Positions 29,597 through 37,958 of a stretch of 64,000 nt of DNA are shown piece after piece. Numbering within the stretch: the first letter of the stretch is position 1; every line of letters begins with the position of its first letter. Location of the stretch: positions 868,001 through 932,000 of the forward strand of contig NZ_QGGZ01000001.1 of the NCBI RefSeq assembly GCF_003148825.1, read 5' to 3'. Origin of the DNA: Streptomyces sp. CG 926. Its GTDB lineage: Bacteria; Actinomycetota; Actinomycetes; Streptomycetales; Streptomycetaceae. The notes under the pieces were generated by a model. The model did not search any database, had not been told where the DNA came from, and saw nothing but the letters and a program-made list of their open reading frames with translations. The position numbers and the translations under genes are program-made.

Positions 29597-30493
29597 TCAG
29601 GTCGTCGTGAGGCCGTGGCGGGCGGCCCAGGAGTTGAGGGCGGCGGCGATCTCCTCGGGCCGGTCCTCGGGGCAGAGGTGGGCGGCCGGGCCGCAGTATT
29701 CGCTCTCCAGCGCCGAGACGTTCTCCTCGCACCAGGCGACCGTCTCGGGGCCGACCATCAGGGCCGGCGAGCCGTCGAAGGTGAGCAGCAGCTTGGGCAC
29801 CTCCGGGCTGTCCGCCAGCCACGCGTCGTACCGCTCGACGACGGCGTGCACATCGGCCGGATCTCCGTCGATGGGCAGCGAGCGTGCCCACCGCAGCAGG
29901 GGCAGCCGGCTCTCGCGGGTCGGGTAGGGGGCGGCGTAGACGGCGTGGTCCGCCTCGCTCATCGGGTTCAGCACGGTCTGCCGGATGCTGTCCTCGATGA
30001 AGATGTTCCGGTCCAGGACCATCTCCTCCCCCACGCCCGGGGTGCGGATCGCCTCGAACCGGGCCCGCGCGGCGGACGGGTACTGCGCCCAGCTCAGCGG
30101 CCGCACGATCGTCTCCATGAAGGCGATGCCCCGGACCCGCCCGGGGTGGCGGGCGGCCCGGTCGAAGGCGAGCGCCCCGCCCCAGTCCTGACCGACCAGC
30201 ACCACCTCGTCGAGCCCGAGGGCGTCGAACCAGGCGTCCAGATGGCGGGCGTGGTCCTCGAAGCGGTACTCCCCGCCCGGCTTCCCGGAGCGGCCCATCC
30301 CGATCAGGTCCGGGGCCAGGACGCGGACCCCGCCCTCGATCCGGGGCAGGACGCCCCGCCAGAGGTGGGAGGAGGTCGGGTTGCCGTGCAGGAACACGAA
30401 GGGCACACCGCCGGACCGCGCGTGGTCGTCGCCGTGGTCGCCGGGTCGGTCCTCGTAGTACATCGTCGAGTCGAGTACATCGATCGTGGGCAT
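29597..30493 (-). CDS. Haloalkane dehalogenase-like alpha/beta hydrolase
   Basis: A 298-residue alpha/beta hydrolase with the residues of haloalkane dehalogenases rather than of esterases: HGNPTSS with N38 (halide-binding Asn of subfamily II), nucleophile D103 followed by W104 in GQDWGG, and a likely catalytic His near the C-terminus in CGPAAHLCPEDRPEE. Such enzymes replace halogen by hydroxyl on haloalkanes, although physiological substrates are usually unknown. A Cys on each side of the proposed His is not typical. The start is ATG at 30493; the ribosome site lies in a GGAAGG/CCTTCC hairpin. Divergent from a MarR regulator across a long inverted repeat. Confidence 0.83.
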   Translation of the reverse strand: MPTIDVLDSTMYYEDRPGDHGDDHARSGGVPFVFLHGNPTSSHLWRGVLPRIEGGVRVLAPDLIGMGRSGKPGGEYRFEDHARHLDAWFDALGLDEVVLVGQDWGGALAFDRAARHPGRVRGIAFMETIVRPLSWAQYPSAARARFEAIRTPGVGEEMVLDRNIFIEDSIRQTVLNPMSEADHAVYAAPYPTRESRLPLLRWARSLPIDGDPADVHAVVERYDAWLADSPEVPKLLLTFDGSPALMVGPETVAWCEENVSALESEYCGPAAHLCPEDRPEEIAAALNSWAARHGLTTT

Positions 30494-30528
30494 GGAAGGC
30501 CCCTTCCGATAATCGTTGGCCTGACTAA

Positions 30529-30571
30529 CGTTGGTGACACGAACGAAGTTATATCGTTAGTGTCACCAACG
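30529..30571. promoter_or_regulatory. MarR-type operator: 12-bp inverted repeat
   Basis: CGTTGGTGACAC (30529-30540) and GTGTCACCAACG (30560-30571) are exact reverse complements, separated by 19 bp. A second pair, CTAACG (30525-30530) and CGTTAG (30555-30560), interleaves with it. It lies midway between the dehalogenase start (30493) and the MarR start (30591) and would let one regulator control both. Confidence 0.7.
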
Positions 30572-30590
30572 CAATCGGTAGCATCACCCC

Positions 30591-31076
30591 ATGACCACGG
30601 AAGAGAACGCCCCCCGCGTCCCCGCACGGCTGCGTGAACTGCCCAGCCGCCTGCTGGGGCAGGCCTACACCCACGCGCAGCGACTCGTGACCGAGGGACT
30701 GAGCGGGGCGGATGCCCGTACGTGGCACTACGCCGCCCTGGTCGCCCTGGAGGAGTCCGGCCCGGCGAGCCAGGCCACCCTCAGCGCCCGCACCGGGATC
30801 CACCGCAGCGACCTGGTCGCCGTCATCAACGAACTCGCCGCACGCGAACTGGTGGAACGGGCCCCCGACCCCGAGGACCGCCGGCGCAATGTCGTCACCC
30901 TCACCCCGCCCGGACGGCGACAACTACGCAAACTGGAACAGATCCTCACCGCGGCCCAGGAGGAACTACTGGCCCCGCTGTCCACCCAGGAGCGGGAGCA
31001 GCTCACCCACCTGCTGGGCCGGATCGTCGACCATCACGCGCACGGGGACCTCGCCATGGGATCCGATGGTCGGTAA
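30591..31076 (+). CDS. MarR-family transcriptional regulator
   Basis: A 161-residue winged-helix MarR protein, dimeric by family. The DNA-binding helices are in PASQATLSARTGIHRSDLVAVINELAARELVERAPDPEDRRRNVVTLTPPGRRQL, with the wing Asp-Arg-Arg typical of MarR. It starts at ATG 30591, 97 bp from the divergent haloalkane-dehalogenase-like gene; a long inverted repeat between them is its probable operator. The inducer may be a substrate of the hydrolase. The stop is 70 bp before the Xre-MurA gene. Confidence 0.88.
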   Translation: MTTEENAPRVPARLRELPSRLLGQAYTHAQRLVTEGLSGADARTWHYAALVALEESGPASQATLSARTGIHRSDLVAVINELAARELVERAPDPEDRRRNVVTLTPPGRRQLRKLEQILTAAQEELLAPLSTQEREQLTHLLGRIVDHHAHGDLAMGSDGR

Positions 31077-31119
31077 CAACCACTCAATTCACCCATTTGC
31101 CCCACCCGACGCGGGAGTC

Positions 31120-31135
31120 ATCTCATATCTGAGAT
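31120..31135 (+). promoter_or_regulatory. Inverted repeat just upstream of the Xre-MurA gene
   Basis: ATCTCA-TATC-TGAGAT ends 11 bp before the ATG at 31147. No Shine-Dalgarno sequence is visible between it and the start, so the transcript is probably leaderless and the repeat would sit on the core promoter. It is a candidate autoregulatory site for the Xre domain of the downstream protein. Confidence 0.45.
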
Positions 31136-31146
31136 AGCGTGCCCCT

Positions 31147-32676
31147 ATGGCAGACGACTACCTCGTACGCATCGGCAAGCTCATCCGTGACGCGCGGCAA
31201 CATCGCGGCTGGACACAGAGTCAGCTCGCCGACGCCCTCGGCACCAGCCAGAGCGCAGTGAACCGGATCGAGCGCGGCAACCAGAACATCAGCCTTGAGA
31301 TGATCGCCCGAATCGGCGAAGCGCTCGACAGCGAGATCGTCTCCCTGGGCTACGCCGGCCCGATGCACCTGCGCGTGGTCGGCGGGCGCCGCCTGTCCGG
31401 CGCCATCGACGTCAAGACCAGCAAGAACGCGTGTGTCGCCCTGCTCTGCGCCGCGTTGCTCAACAAGGGGCGTACGGTGCTGCGCCGGGTGGCCCGCATC
31501 GAGGAGGTCTACCGCCTCCTGGAGGTCCTCAACTCCATCGGCGTCCGCACCCGTTGGATCAACGACGGCGTGGACCTGGAGCTGATCCCGCCCGCCCGCC
31601 TCGACATGGAGGCGATGGACGCGGACGCGGCCCGCAGGACCCGGAGCATCATCATGTTCCTGGGCCCGCTGCTGCACCGGATGGATGCGTTCCGCCTGCC
31701 CTACGCGGGCGGCTGCGACCTCGGCACCCGCACCATCGAGCCGCACATGATCGCCCTGCGCCGCTTCGGCCTGGACATCACCGCGACCGAGGGCATCTAC
31801 CACGCGAAGGTCGTTCCCGGGATCTCCCCGGACCGCCCGATCGTGTTGACCGAGCGCGGGGACACGGTCACCGAGAACGCGCTGCTGGCGGCGGCCCGGC
31901 ACGACGGCGTGACCGTCATCCGCAACGCCTCCTCCAACTACATGGTCCAGGACCTGTGCTTCTTCCTGGAGGCCCTGGGCGTCCGGGTCGACGGCGTCGG
32001 CACCACCACGCTCACCGTCCACGGCGTCCCGAGCATCGACGTGGACGTGGACTACTCCCCCTCCGAGGACCCGGTCGAGGCGATGAGCCTGCTCGCCGCC
32101 GCGGTCGTCACGGAGTCCGAACTGACCATCCGCCGGGTGCCGATCGAGTTCATGGAGATCGAGCTCGCGGTCCTGGAGGAGATGGGCCTGGACCACGACC
32201 GCTCGGCGGAGTACACGGCCGACAACGGCCGCACCCGCCTGGTCGACCTCACGGTCCGCCCCTCGAAGCTCGAAGCCCCGATCGACAAGATCCACCCCAT
32301 GCCGTTCCCCGGGCTGAACATCGACAACGTCCCGTTCTTCGCGGCCATCGCCGCCGTGGCCCAGGGCCAGACCCTGATCCACGACTGGGTGTACGACAAC
32401 CGGGCCATCTACCTGACGGACCTGAACCGCCTCGGCGGCCGCCTCCAACTCCTCGACCCCCACCGCGTCCTGGTCGAGGGCCCCACGCGCTGGCGCGCGG
32501 CGGAGATGATGTGCCCGCCGGCCCTGCGCCCGGCGGTGGTCGTCCTCCTGGCGATGATGGCGGCGGAGGGCACCTCGGTGCTGCGCAACGTCTACGTCAT
32601 CAACCGCGGCTACGAGGAACTGGCCGAGCGCCTCAACTCCGTGGGCGCCCAGATCGAGATCTTCCGCGACATCTGA
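31147..32676 (+). CDS. murA2: UDP-N-acetylglucosamine 1-carboxyvinyltransferase fused to an Xre helix-turn-helix
   Basis: A 509-residue two-domain protein. Residues 8-65 are an Xre/Cro helix-turn-helix (IGKLIRDARQHRGWTQSQLADALGTSQSAVNRIERG). Residues about 73-505 are an EPSP-synthase-fold MurA domain, the enzyme that adds enolpyruvate to UDP-GlcNAc, the first step of peptidoglycan synthesis. The catalytic set is present: K93-N94 in SKNAC and C190 in AGGCDLGTRTIEPH, the loop Cys attacked by fosfomycin. The substrate-loop spacing differs somewhat from E. coli MurA. Streptomyces usually also have a stand-alone MurA. The fusion suggests an enzyme that senses or regulates by DNA binding; that part is inference. 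Start at ATG 31147, likely leaderless. Confidence 0.88.
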   Translation: MADDYLVRIGKLIRDARQHRGWTQSQLADALGTSQSAVNRIERGNQNISLEMIARIGEALDSEIVSLGYAGPMHLRVVGGRRLSGAIDVKTSKNACVALLCAALLNKGRTVLRRVARIEEVYRLLEVLNSIGVRTRWINDGVDLELIPPARLDMEAMDADAARRTRSIIMFLGPLLHRMDAFRLPYAGGCDLGTRTIEPHMIALRRFGLDITATEGIYHAKVVPGISPDRPIVLTERGDTVTENALLAAARHDGVTVIRNASSNYMVQDLCFFLEALGVRVDGVGTTTLTVHGVPSIDVDVDYSPSEDPVEAMSLLAAAVVTESELTIRRVPIEFMEIELAVLEEMGLDHDRSAEYTADNGRTRLVDLTVRPSKLEAPIDKIHPMPFPGLNIDNVPFFAAIAAVAQGQTLIHDWVYDNRAIYLTDLNRLGGRLQLLDPHRVLVEGPTRWRAAEMMCPPALRPAVVVLLAMMAAEGTSVLRNVYVINRGYEELAERLNSVGAQIEIFRDI

Positions 32677-32848
32677 GTTCGCCTCAGGTCAGGACGCCCT
32701 TTGTCCTCCTGGGCCGCCTCTGGGCCGTCGTCGGTGTCTCCGCCCCCGCGGAAGACCCCGCCGACGGCCCTTCGCGCGCGTACCCGGACTGTCGCTGTGC
32801 GCACGCCGGATCGAGGGTCGCGGACGTCGGGCCCGTCGAGGGCGAGTC

Positions 32849-33709
32849 CTAGTCGGCATTGCTCCTGTTGACCCCGAGCAAGGCCGGGTAGTACCGGTGG
32901 ATCGAACCTTGCGGTGCGGTCTCGACGTACACATTCACCGCCGAGCGCTCCATCAGTGATCTCGTCGGTGGGTCGCTGCGCTCAGCCGTGTACACGTCGT
33001 CGGCGTCAGGCGTCCGAGGTGCGCGCCATGCTTCCCACTCGCTCCACAGGCTGTCCGACTCCCGCCTGGCCTCCTCGGAGGTGAGGGGGCAGACATCGGT
33101 GCTGCCCCAGGCGTACTCGCGCTTGCCGTCCTCGTCTCCGGTGCTCTCGCGTTGGGAGACGGCCGATTGACGAGCACCCGTCCGCGTCATCCACTGGTAC
33201 ACGGTCGTGGCACCGGAGCCTACGTCGGCCAGAGGTGAGCCCAGGGTGATCGTGAACCGGCCCTTCTCGCTGTTGCGGTTCACCTCGAACGACGGTGTGA
33301 AGGCGGGGCTGCACGATGTCACCGCGTATACGAGCGTCGCACCGGTACGGTCGGTGATGACCTCGACGCGGTAGTCCTCGTGCGGTCGGAACACGTGCTT
33401 CGTCAGCCCGGAGTTGTCCTCGTCGGGCATATAGACGAACTCGGGCATCGGAACCCGGTACGAGGCATGGCCGAGGACCTGGGTGAAGCGTTCGATGGTA
33501 TGTCCGCCGCGGAGAGACCGAAGCTTGCTGTACTCGGCCGGCCGCCAGTCCATGGTGGACCTTCTCACCACACCTACGGCTGTGACGAGTGTGCTGACGG
33601 CCGTGACGACGCTGGACACGAAAAGGACGACCACGACGACCAAGTTGCGTCGGGTCAGCGCGTGTACACGGCCGGCCAGGCCCTCACCGGAGTCCGCCGA
33701 ATCAGCCAT
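32849..33709 (-). CDS. Single-pass membrane protein of unknown function
   Basis: A 286-residue protein with one membrane helix (about residues 22-47, NLVVVVVLFVSSVVTAVSTLVTAVGVV) and a large extracytoplasmic domain. It resembles, from memory, Streptomyces proteins annotated with an ETEC_3214 domain, but I hold that loosely. Two Cys (in VTSCSPAF and DVCPLTS) could pair outside. ATG 33709 opens the frame. It is convergent with murA2, with 172 bp between them in which I see no gene. Base composition is less GC-extreme than its neighbours, in line with accessory DNA. No function can be assigned. Confidence 0.7.
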   Translation of the reverse strand: MADSADSGEGLAGRVHALTRRNLVVVVVLFVSSVVTAVSTLVTAVGVVRRSTMDWRPAEYSKLRSLRGGHTIERFTQVLGHASYRVPMPEFVYMPDEDNSGLTKHVFRPHEDYRVEVITDRTGATLVYAVTSCSPAFTPSFEVNRNSEKGRFTITLGSPLADVGSGATTVYQWMTRTGARQSAVSQRESTGDEDGKREYAWGSTDVCPLTSEEARRESDSLWSEWEAWRAPRTPDADDVYTAERSDPPTRSLMERSAVNVYVETAPQGSIHRYYPALLGVNRSNAD

Positions 33710-33772
33710 GCCCCGACGGTAGAGGTGCGTCTGCCCACCCGCATGTCGGAGGAGCAGACCCGTCCGTTCGGC

Positions 33773-33957
33773 CTACGGCGCCGATGATCCGCAGGGCGAG
33801 AAGCGCGTGAAGACCCGGTCCGGAACCCCCTGAGCCACTCGCATGGCGGCCGCCGGGAGGTGGGGCTCGTAGGGGTGGGTGAGGTCGTCCCTGAAGCCCG
33901 CGGCCTTTCTAGGCCGTACCGGATCGGGTGGATGACGTCGATACCGACGATCGTCAC
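33773..33957 (-). pseudogene. Possible frameshifted small gene
   Basis: A GTG at 33957 opens MTIVGIDVIHPIRYGLE, which has gene-like codon use, then the frame becomes Arg/Pro-rich and unconvincing. In the neighbouring frame, gene-like sequence resumes (AAGFRDDLTHPYEPHLPAAAM, then MRVAQGVPDRVF) and ends at 33773. The simplest reading is a single protein of about 60 residues broken by one frameshift near 33905-33910. A sequencing error is equally possible. The region 33710-34107 holds nothing else I can support. Confidence 0.3.
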
Positions 33958-34107
33958 CGTTCAGCCGTGCAGACGTCGAGCCACCGCTTCGGCGAAGGAA
34001 GCCGGGCCGGCTTCCGGTGCGCTTCGTACTTCGCTGCGCGCAGGCCGTGGCCGTACGCCTCCGAGGTCCGGCTCGGTGGTGAGCCTCGACGGGGCTCCGG
34101 GTGGTGC

Positions 34108-34326
34108 TCAGTCGGTGGTGCCGGGCGAAAGCACCGTGGATGCGGCGGCGTGCTCCTGGCAGGCGGCCCACCAGCTGTCGCCGCCGGCGTCGCCGACCCG
34201 CACGCTCCACGCCGCGGGGTGGGAGCACGGAGCTCCCCAGGTGCACTCGCCCCGGGCGGAAGCCGTGCTGACGCCGTGGTGGGCGGCTGCCCACAGGTAC
34301 TTCTCGCGGAGTTCCATGGCGGACAT
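34108..34326 (-). CDS. Small Cys/His-containing protein
   Basis: A 72-residue protein of unknown function. MELREKYLWAAAHHG is followed by CTWGAPC, H in SHPAAWSV, and C-QEH near the end, a spacing that could bind one zinc ion. Gene-like codon use on this strand, and better than any other frame here, supports it. ATG 34326 opens the frame; an ATG three codons later is also possible, and no Shine-Dalgarno is seen. Unlinked to neighbours by any obvious function. Confidence 0.5.
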   Translation of the reverse strand: MSAMELREKYLWAAAHHGVSTASARGECTWGAPCSHPAAWSVRVGDAGGDSWWAACQEHAAASTVLSPGTTD

Positions 34327-34479
34327 TGAAGCGGAGGTAGGTACGGCCTCGCCGCCGAACGAGCTGATTCACCCGGGGCCGTCCGCGGGTGGGCGGACCT
34401 GCGGACCGCTTCCCCGCCGGGATCCTCCGCCCTGCCGGAGAGCGGTAGGGCGCCCGCACCGCTCGACGGAGGCACGCTG

Positions 34480-34776
34480 ATGAATCCCGAAGACGAACCG
34501 CTCGACCGCTGGGCCGCCCGCCGCGAAGGGCGCCTGCGCAAGCCCGGCGAGCTCAAGGCCCTCACCCTCGGCGCCGGCCCCCGACGCGCCGCTCACCTCG
34601 ACCCCGGGGCCCCGCGCCTGATCCTGGAGTGGGACGGGTTCCAGTGGGTGGCGGTGACCGTGGTCGACGACTACGCGGCGGCTTGCCGCCTGCTCAACCC
34701 CGCGCCCCGACCGCAGCCCCAGGAACAGCCGGCGCCGCGGAAGCGGGGAGGCAGGCACCGCAGACCGCGGGCCTGA
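34480..34776 (+). CDS. Small Streptomyces protein (resembles DUF6087)
   Basis: A 98-residue basic protein. The pattern DEPLDRWAARREGRLRKPGEL...APRLILEWDGFQW, with a Pro/Arg-rich tail, resembles the DUF6087 family found in Streptomyces accessory regions; the family name is from memory. The ATG at 34480 has CGGAGG eight bases upstream, a good ribosome site. It is convergent with the histidyl-tRNA synthetase gene. Function unknown. Confidence 0.6.
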   Translation: MNPEDEPLDRWAARREGRLRKPGELKALTLGAGPRRAAHLDPGAPRLILEWDGFQWVAVTVVDDYAAACRLLNPAPRPQPQEQPAPRKRGGRHRRPRA

Positions 34777-34827
34777 CGATCGCGGAGCGACGGCAGCCGG
34801 CCGGCGTCAGCGCCGACCGGTGCGCCG

Positions 34828-36153
34828 TCAACGCGGAGCCGGGAGCCAGGTCGTGGGGTCGGACGCCAACTGCTCGCCCGTCGCCAGGTTCTTCACCTCG
34901 TGCGCCGCCCCCTCCTCGAACGGCGGGAACCAGACGAACGGGATGCCCTTGCGGGACGCGTAGCGGATCTGCTTGGCCACCTTGTCGGCCTGGTGGTACA
35001 GCTCGACATTCATCCCCCGCCGGCGCAGGCGCGCCGCCGTGGCCTCGGCCTCGAACCGGCGGTCGTCCCTCGGGACGACCACGAGGACGTCGCTGGGGCA
35101 CTTCGCGGGGGTGTCCAGGAGCCCCTCCGCCAGGAGTTTGGCGAAGATGCGCGTCAGCCCGATCGACATCCCCACACCCGGCAGACCGCGCCGGATGAAG
35201 GATCCGGCCAGGTTCTCGTAGCGTCCGCCGGAGCAGATGCTGCCGTAGTTCGGCCAGTCGACGAACTTCCCTTCGTAGACCGTCCCCGTGTAGTAGTCGA
35301 GCCCGCGGGCGATCGAGAGGTCGGCGACGACACTGCCGGCCGGCAGATCGTCGAGGGAGTCCAGTACGTGGCTGAGCTCGCCGAGACCTTCGGTGAGGAG
35401 CTCGGACGTCACGCCCAGGCTCTTGACGTCCTCCACGACGGCCGCGCCGGTGCCCCGCGTCCGGGCGAGCGCGAGGCAGGAATCCACGGTCCGTGCGGGC
35501 AGGCCGATTTCACCGGACAGGATCTTCGCGACGCCGTCGGGGCCGACCTTGTCCAGCTTGTCGACGGCACGGATGACCGCCGACGGATCGTCGATGCCGA
35601 GCCCTTCGTAAAAGCCCTGGAGGACCTTGCGGTTGTTGATGTCGATCGTCCATGCGGGCAGATCCAGGCTGGTCAGGATCTCGTGGATCACACGCGGCAG
35701 CTCCGCGTCGAAGGACAGGGGCAGGTGGTCGACATTGATCACGTCGATGTCGCACTGCGTGAATTCTCGGAATCGCCCGTCCTGCGCCCGCTCGCCCCGC
35801 CATACTCGCTGCATCTGATAGCGCTTGAACGGGAATACGAGCTCGTTGAAGTGCTGGGCCGTGTAGCGCGCGAACGGCACCGTCAGATCGAAGTGGAGCC
35901 CGATCCGGGAGTCACCGGTGTCGTCGGCGTCTTCCTGGAGCCTGCGCAGCGCATACACCTCGTTGGAGGTTTCGCCCTTGGCGGTGAGTACGGAAAGGGG
36001 CTCGACCGAGGGCGTCTCGATCGAGCAGAACCCATATCTTTCGAAACCCGACCGAATGAGATCGAGCCACCTCTGCTCGACCATCCGGATTTCGGGGAGC
36101 CACTCGGGAAAGCCGCTGACGGGAACAGGTCGGACCGGTGGAGATTCGTTCAT
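34828..36153 (-). CDS. hisS: Histidyl-tRNA synthetase (divergent, probably second copy)
   Basis: A 441-residue class II aminoacyl-tRNA synthetase that would charge tRNA-His. Motif 2 (RYQMQRVWRGERAQDGRFREFTQCDIDVI) and the HisA signature (ARGLDYYTGTVYE, then SICSGGRYENL) are intact, and a C-terminal anticodon-binding domain is present. The N-terminus (SGFPEWLPEIRMVEQRWLDLIRSGFERYGF) differs from the usual bacterial opening with its RG-D motif. It sits among small accessory genes, and Streptomyces carry their main hisS elsewhere, so I take this as an acquired second copy, perhaps insensitive to an inhibitor. The start at ATG 36153 leaves a weak GAGAG ribosome site. The frame upstream to 36231 is open but unconvincing. 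Confidence 0.85.
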   Translation of the reverse strand: MNESPPVRPVPVSGFPEWLPEIRMVEQRWLDLIRSGFERYGFCSIETPSVEPLSVLTAKGETSNEVYALRRLQEDADDTGDSRIGLHFDLTVPFARYTAQHFNELVFPFKRYQMQRVWRGERAQDGRFREFTQCDIDVINVDHLPLSFDAELPRVIHEILTSLDLPAWTIDINNRKVLQGFYEGLGIDDPSAVIRAVDKLDKVGPDGVAKILSGEIGLPARTVDSCLALARTRGTGAAVVEDVKSLGVTSELLTEGLGELSHVLDSLDDLPAGSVVADLSIARGLDYYTGTVYEGKFVDWPNYGSICSGGRYENLAGSFIRRGLPGVGMSIGLTRIFAKLLAEGLLDTPAKCPSDVLVVVPRDDRRFEAEATAARLRRRGMNVELYHQADKVAKQIRYASRKGIPFVWFPPFEEGAAHEVKNLATGEQLASDPTTWLPAPR

Positions 36154-36390
36154 CGGTGGCACTCTCTCTTCGCTGTGAGCCGCTCGACGGTCCGGTCGCG
36201 GACCCGCTCGAACGCCGGTGATCAGCGTCATGCACAGGCCGGTGCCTGATCAACCGACTTGATGTGCGCCACCGCCGCCCACCCCTAAAACCGCTCCTCC
36301 GTCTCACCCCTCGTCAACACTGGTATCGAATTCAACCTTCTGGGTATCTTGAGCGCCGCTCAAGGAGCACTCACGACCCAGGAGTTACCG

Positions 36391-36921
36391 ATGAACAATC
36401 CGTCCCGCCGCAGAACGAACGTGCTGAAGAAGCGTTACAGAGGCGCCCTCGTCGTCCTCGCCGCCGTTCTGTCGCTCGCCGCGTGCGACCCGGCCACGCC
36501 GGACACCACCCCCGGTACCAGCGCCGCCGCCACCGTCAGTGCGAGCCCGAGCCCGAGCCCCAGCCCTTCCGCGGTGACGGCCGACCCGAGCCCGAGCGCC
36601 AGTGCCACCCCGAGCGCCGACCCCACCACGGCGGCACCTACCCTTCCGGCCCCGGTCGCCGCGCCGCCCACCAGCAAGGCGCCGGCGCCCACCAAGGCCG
36701 CCCCCGCCCCGCCGGCCCCCACCCGTACCCGCACGCAGGCACCCGCGCCCGAGCCCACCAAGGCGAGCACCGACTGCTATCCCCGCTCCAACGCCGGCAA
36801 CTGCTACAGGGCCGGTCAGATATGCCGGAAGGCCGATGTCGGCACGACCGGGCGGGACGCCAACGGGCGCGCCATCCACTGCCGTGACGACGACAGCGTG
36901 GGCCAGCGCTGGGGCTACTGA
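36391..36921 (+). CDS. Pro/Ser/Ala-rich lipoprotein with small Cys-rich C-terminal domain
   Basis: A 176-residue predicted lipoprotein. A basic N-terminus and hydrophobic stretch end in lipobox LAAC at about residue 33. A low-complexity linker of some 90 residues (SPSPSPS and APAPT repeats) follows, then a C-terminal 48-residue module with four Cys (DCYPRSNAGNCYRAGQIC and AIHCRDDDS), seen in many Streptomyces surface proteins. ATG 36391 has GGAG six bases before it. Divergent from hisS. Function unknown; an exposed, wall-spanning location is likely. Confidence 0.72.
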   Translation: MNNPSRRRTNVLKKRYRGALVVLAAVLSLAACDPATPDTTPGTSAAATVSASPSPSPSPSAVTADPSPSASATPSADPTTAAPTLPAPVAAPPTSKAPAPTKAAPAPPAPTRTRTQAPAPEPTKASTDCYPRSNAGNCYRAGQICRKADVGTTGRDANGRAIHCRDDDSVGQRWGY

Positions 36922-36942
36922 CCTCCCACCGGCCGCCCTGCC

Positions 36943-37779
36943 CTACGCGGCCTGCGGGGTGAAGGGGTGGAGTTCGTCGCCGCCGGGGCCGACGATGCCG
37001 AAGGTGCTCTCCGGGACCTTGTTCCAGGCGCCGGGGAGGTCACCCAGGGGTTCCGACACGACCAGGCGGGTCTCGTCGGAGACCTCCTGGAGGAACTCCA
37101 TGTCGGGGTGCAGCCTGCGCAGCGCCTCCACCCGGCTGCTGTAGAAGAGGGACCTCGACTCGCCCTGGCTGGAGTAGCGGAAGGCCCAGAGGCGTTCGCC
37201 GTCGCTGATGGCGAGCGTCATCTGGAGCGGGTACTCCACCCCGTGCTCATGGCCGACGCGCTCCACCACGCCCGCCATCCTGGCCACGGCTCCCGGCGGG
37301 TCCCCTTCCAGACCGAGGGTGAGCGCCAGATGGAACATCACCTCGGAGTCCGTCGTCCCCTCGACATCGGGGTACAGCGCGGGGTCGATGAGCAGGGTGA
37401 GGTCCCGCCGCATCTCGTGGAATCCGGCGATGGACCCGTTGTGCATGAACATCCAGCGTCCGTGCCGGAAGGGGTGACAGTTCGTCTGCTGCACCGCCGT
37501 ACCGGTCGACGCCCGGATGTGGGCGAAGAACAGCGGGGAGCGGACGTGGTCCGCGAGTTCCCGCAGGTTGCGGTTGTTCCAGGCGGGGCCGATGTCCCGG
37601 AAGGTCGCCGGGGTACCCGTGTTCTCCTCCGTGTACCAGCCGACACCGAAGCCGTCACCGTTCGTCGTCTCCACACCCAGTCTGGAGTGGAGGCTCTGGT
37701 CGATGAGCGAGTGGGCCGGTTTGTAGAGGATCGTTTCGAGCAGCTGGGGTGTTCCCGAATACGCGAGCCATCGGCACAT
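36943..37779 (-). CDS. Class II glutamine amidotransferase (YafJ/EgtC-like)
   Basis: A 278-residue N-terminal-nucleophile amidotransferase. Met1 is followed by Cys2 (MCRWLAYSG), which would be the catalytic nucleophile after Met removal. NGDGFGVGWY and FFAHIRAST are the glutaminase signatures, and NCHPFRHGRWMFMHNGSIAGF and TDSEVMF complete the active site. Relatives include EgtC of ergothioneine synthesis, but no other egt genes are here, so it is left unnamed. Start at ATG 37779 with GAGG nine bases upstream. It is divergent from a P450 gene across 179 bp that contain an eight-bp hairpin (37864-37871 with 37879-37886). Confidence 0.85.
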   Translation of the reverse strand: MCRWLAYSGTPQLLETILYKPAHSLIDQSLHSRLGVETTNGDGFGVGWYTEENTGTPATFRDIGPAWNNRNLRELADHVRSPLFFAHIRASTGTAVQQTNCHPFRHGRWMFMHNGSIAGFHEMRRDLTLLIDPALYPDVEGTTDSEVMFHLALTLGLEGDPPGAVARMAGVVERVGHEHGVEYPLQMTLAISDGERLWAFRYSSQGESRSLFYSSRVEALRRLHPDMEFLQEVSDETRLVVSEPLGDLPGAWNKVPESTFGIVGPGGDELHPFTPQAA

Positions 37780-37958
37780 GAGCGATCACCTCGGGGGACA
37801 ACACGCACGGTAGCCCTATCCAGTGTGGCTTCACCTCCTGGTGATCGCCACGCCGGGGCCGTGATCAGGCCACTGTGCGGCCTGATGGGCCCTTGTCCTC
37901 GCCAGGTGGGCACGGGGGCGGCAGAATCGGGCTTCCGTAGGACGAAGGGGCGGGGGCC

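Noticed and set aside
32677..32848. Gene or RNA between murA2 and the membrane protein gene
   Set aside because: No frame has gene-like sequence with a ribosome site and no clear stem was found; I see nothing I can support.
36154..36390. T-box riboswitch in front of hisS
   Set aside because: No AGGGTGGNACCGCG-like T-box sequence is present on the hisS strand; the spacer looks like an ordinary divergent promoter region.
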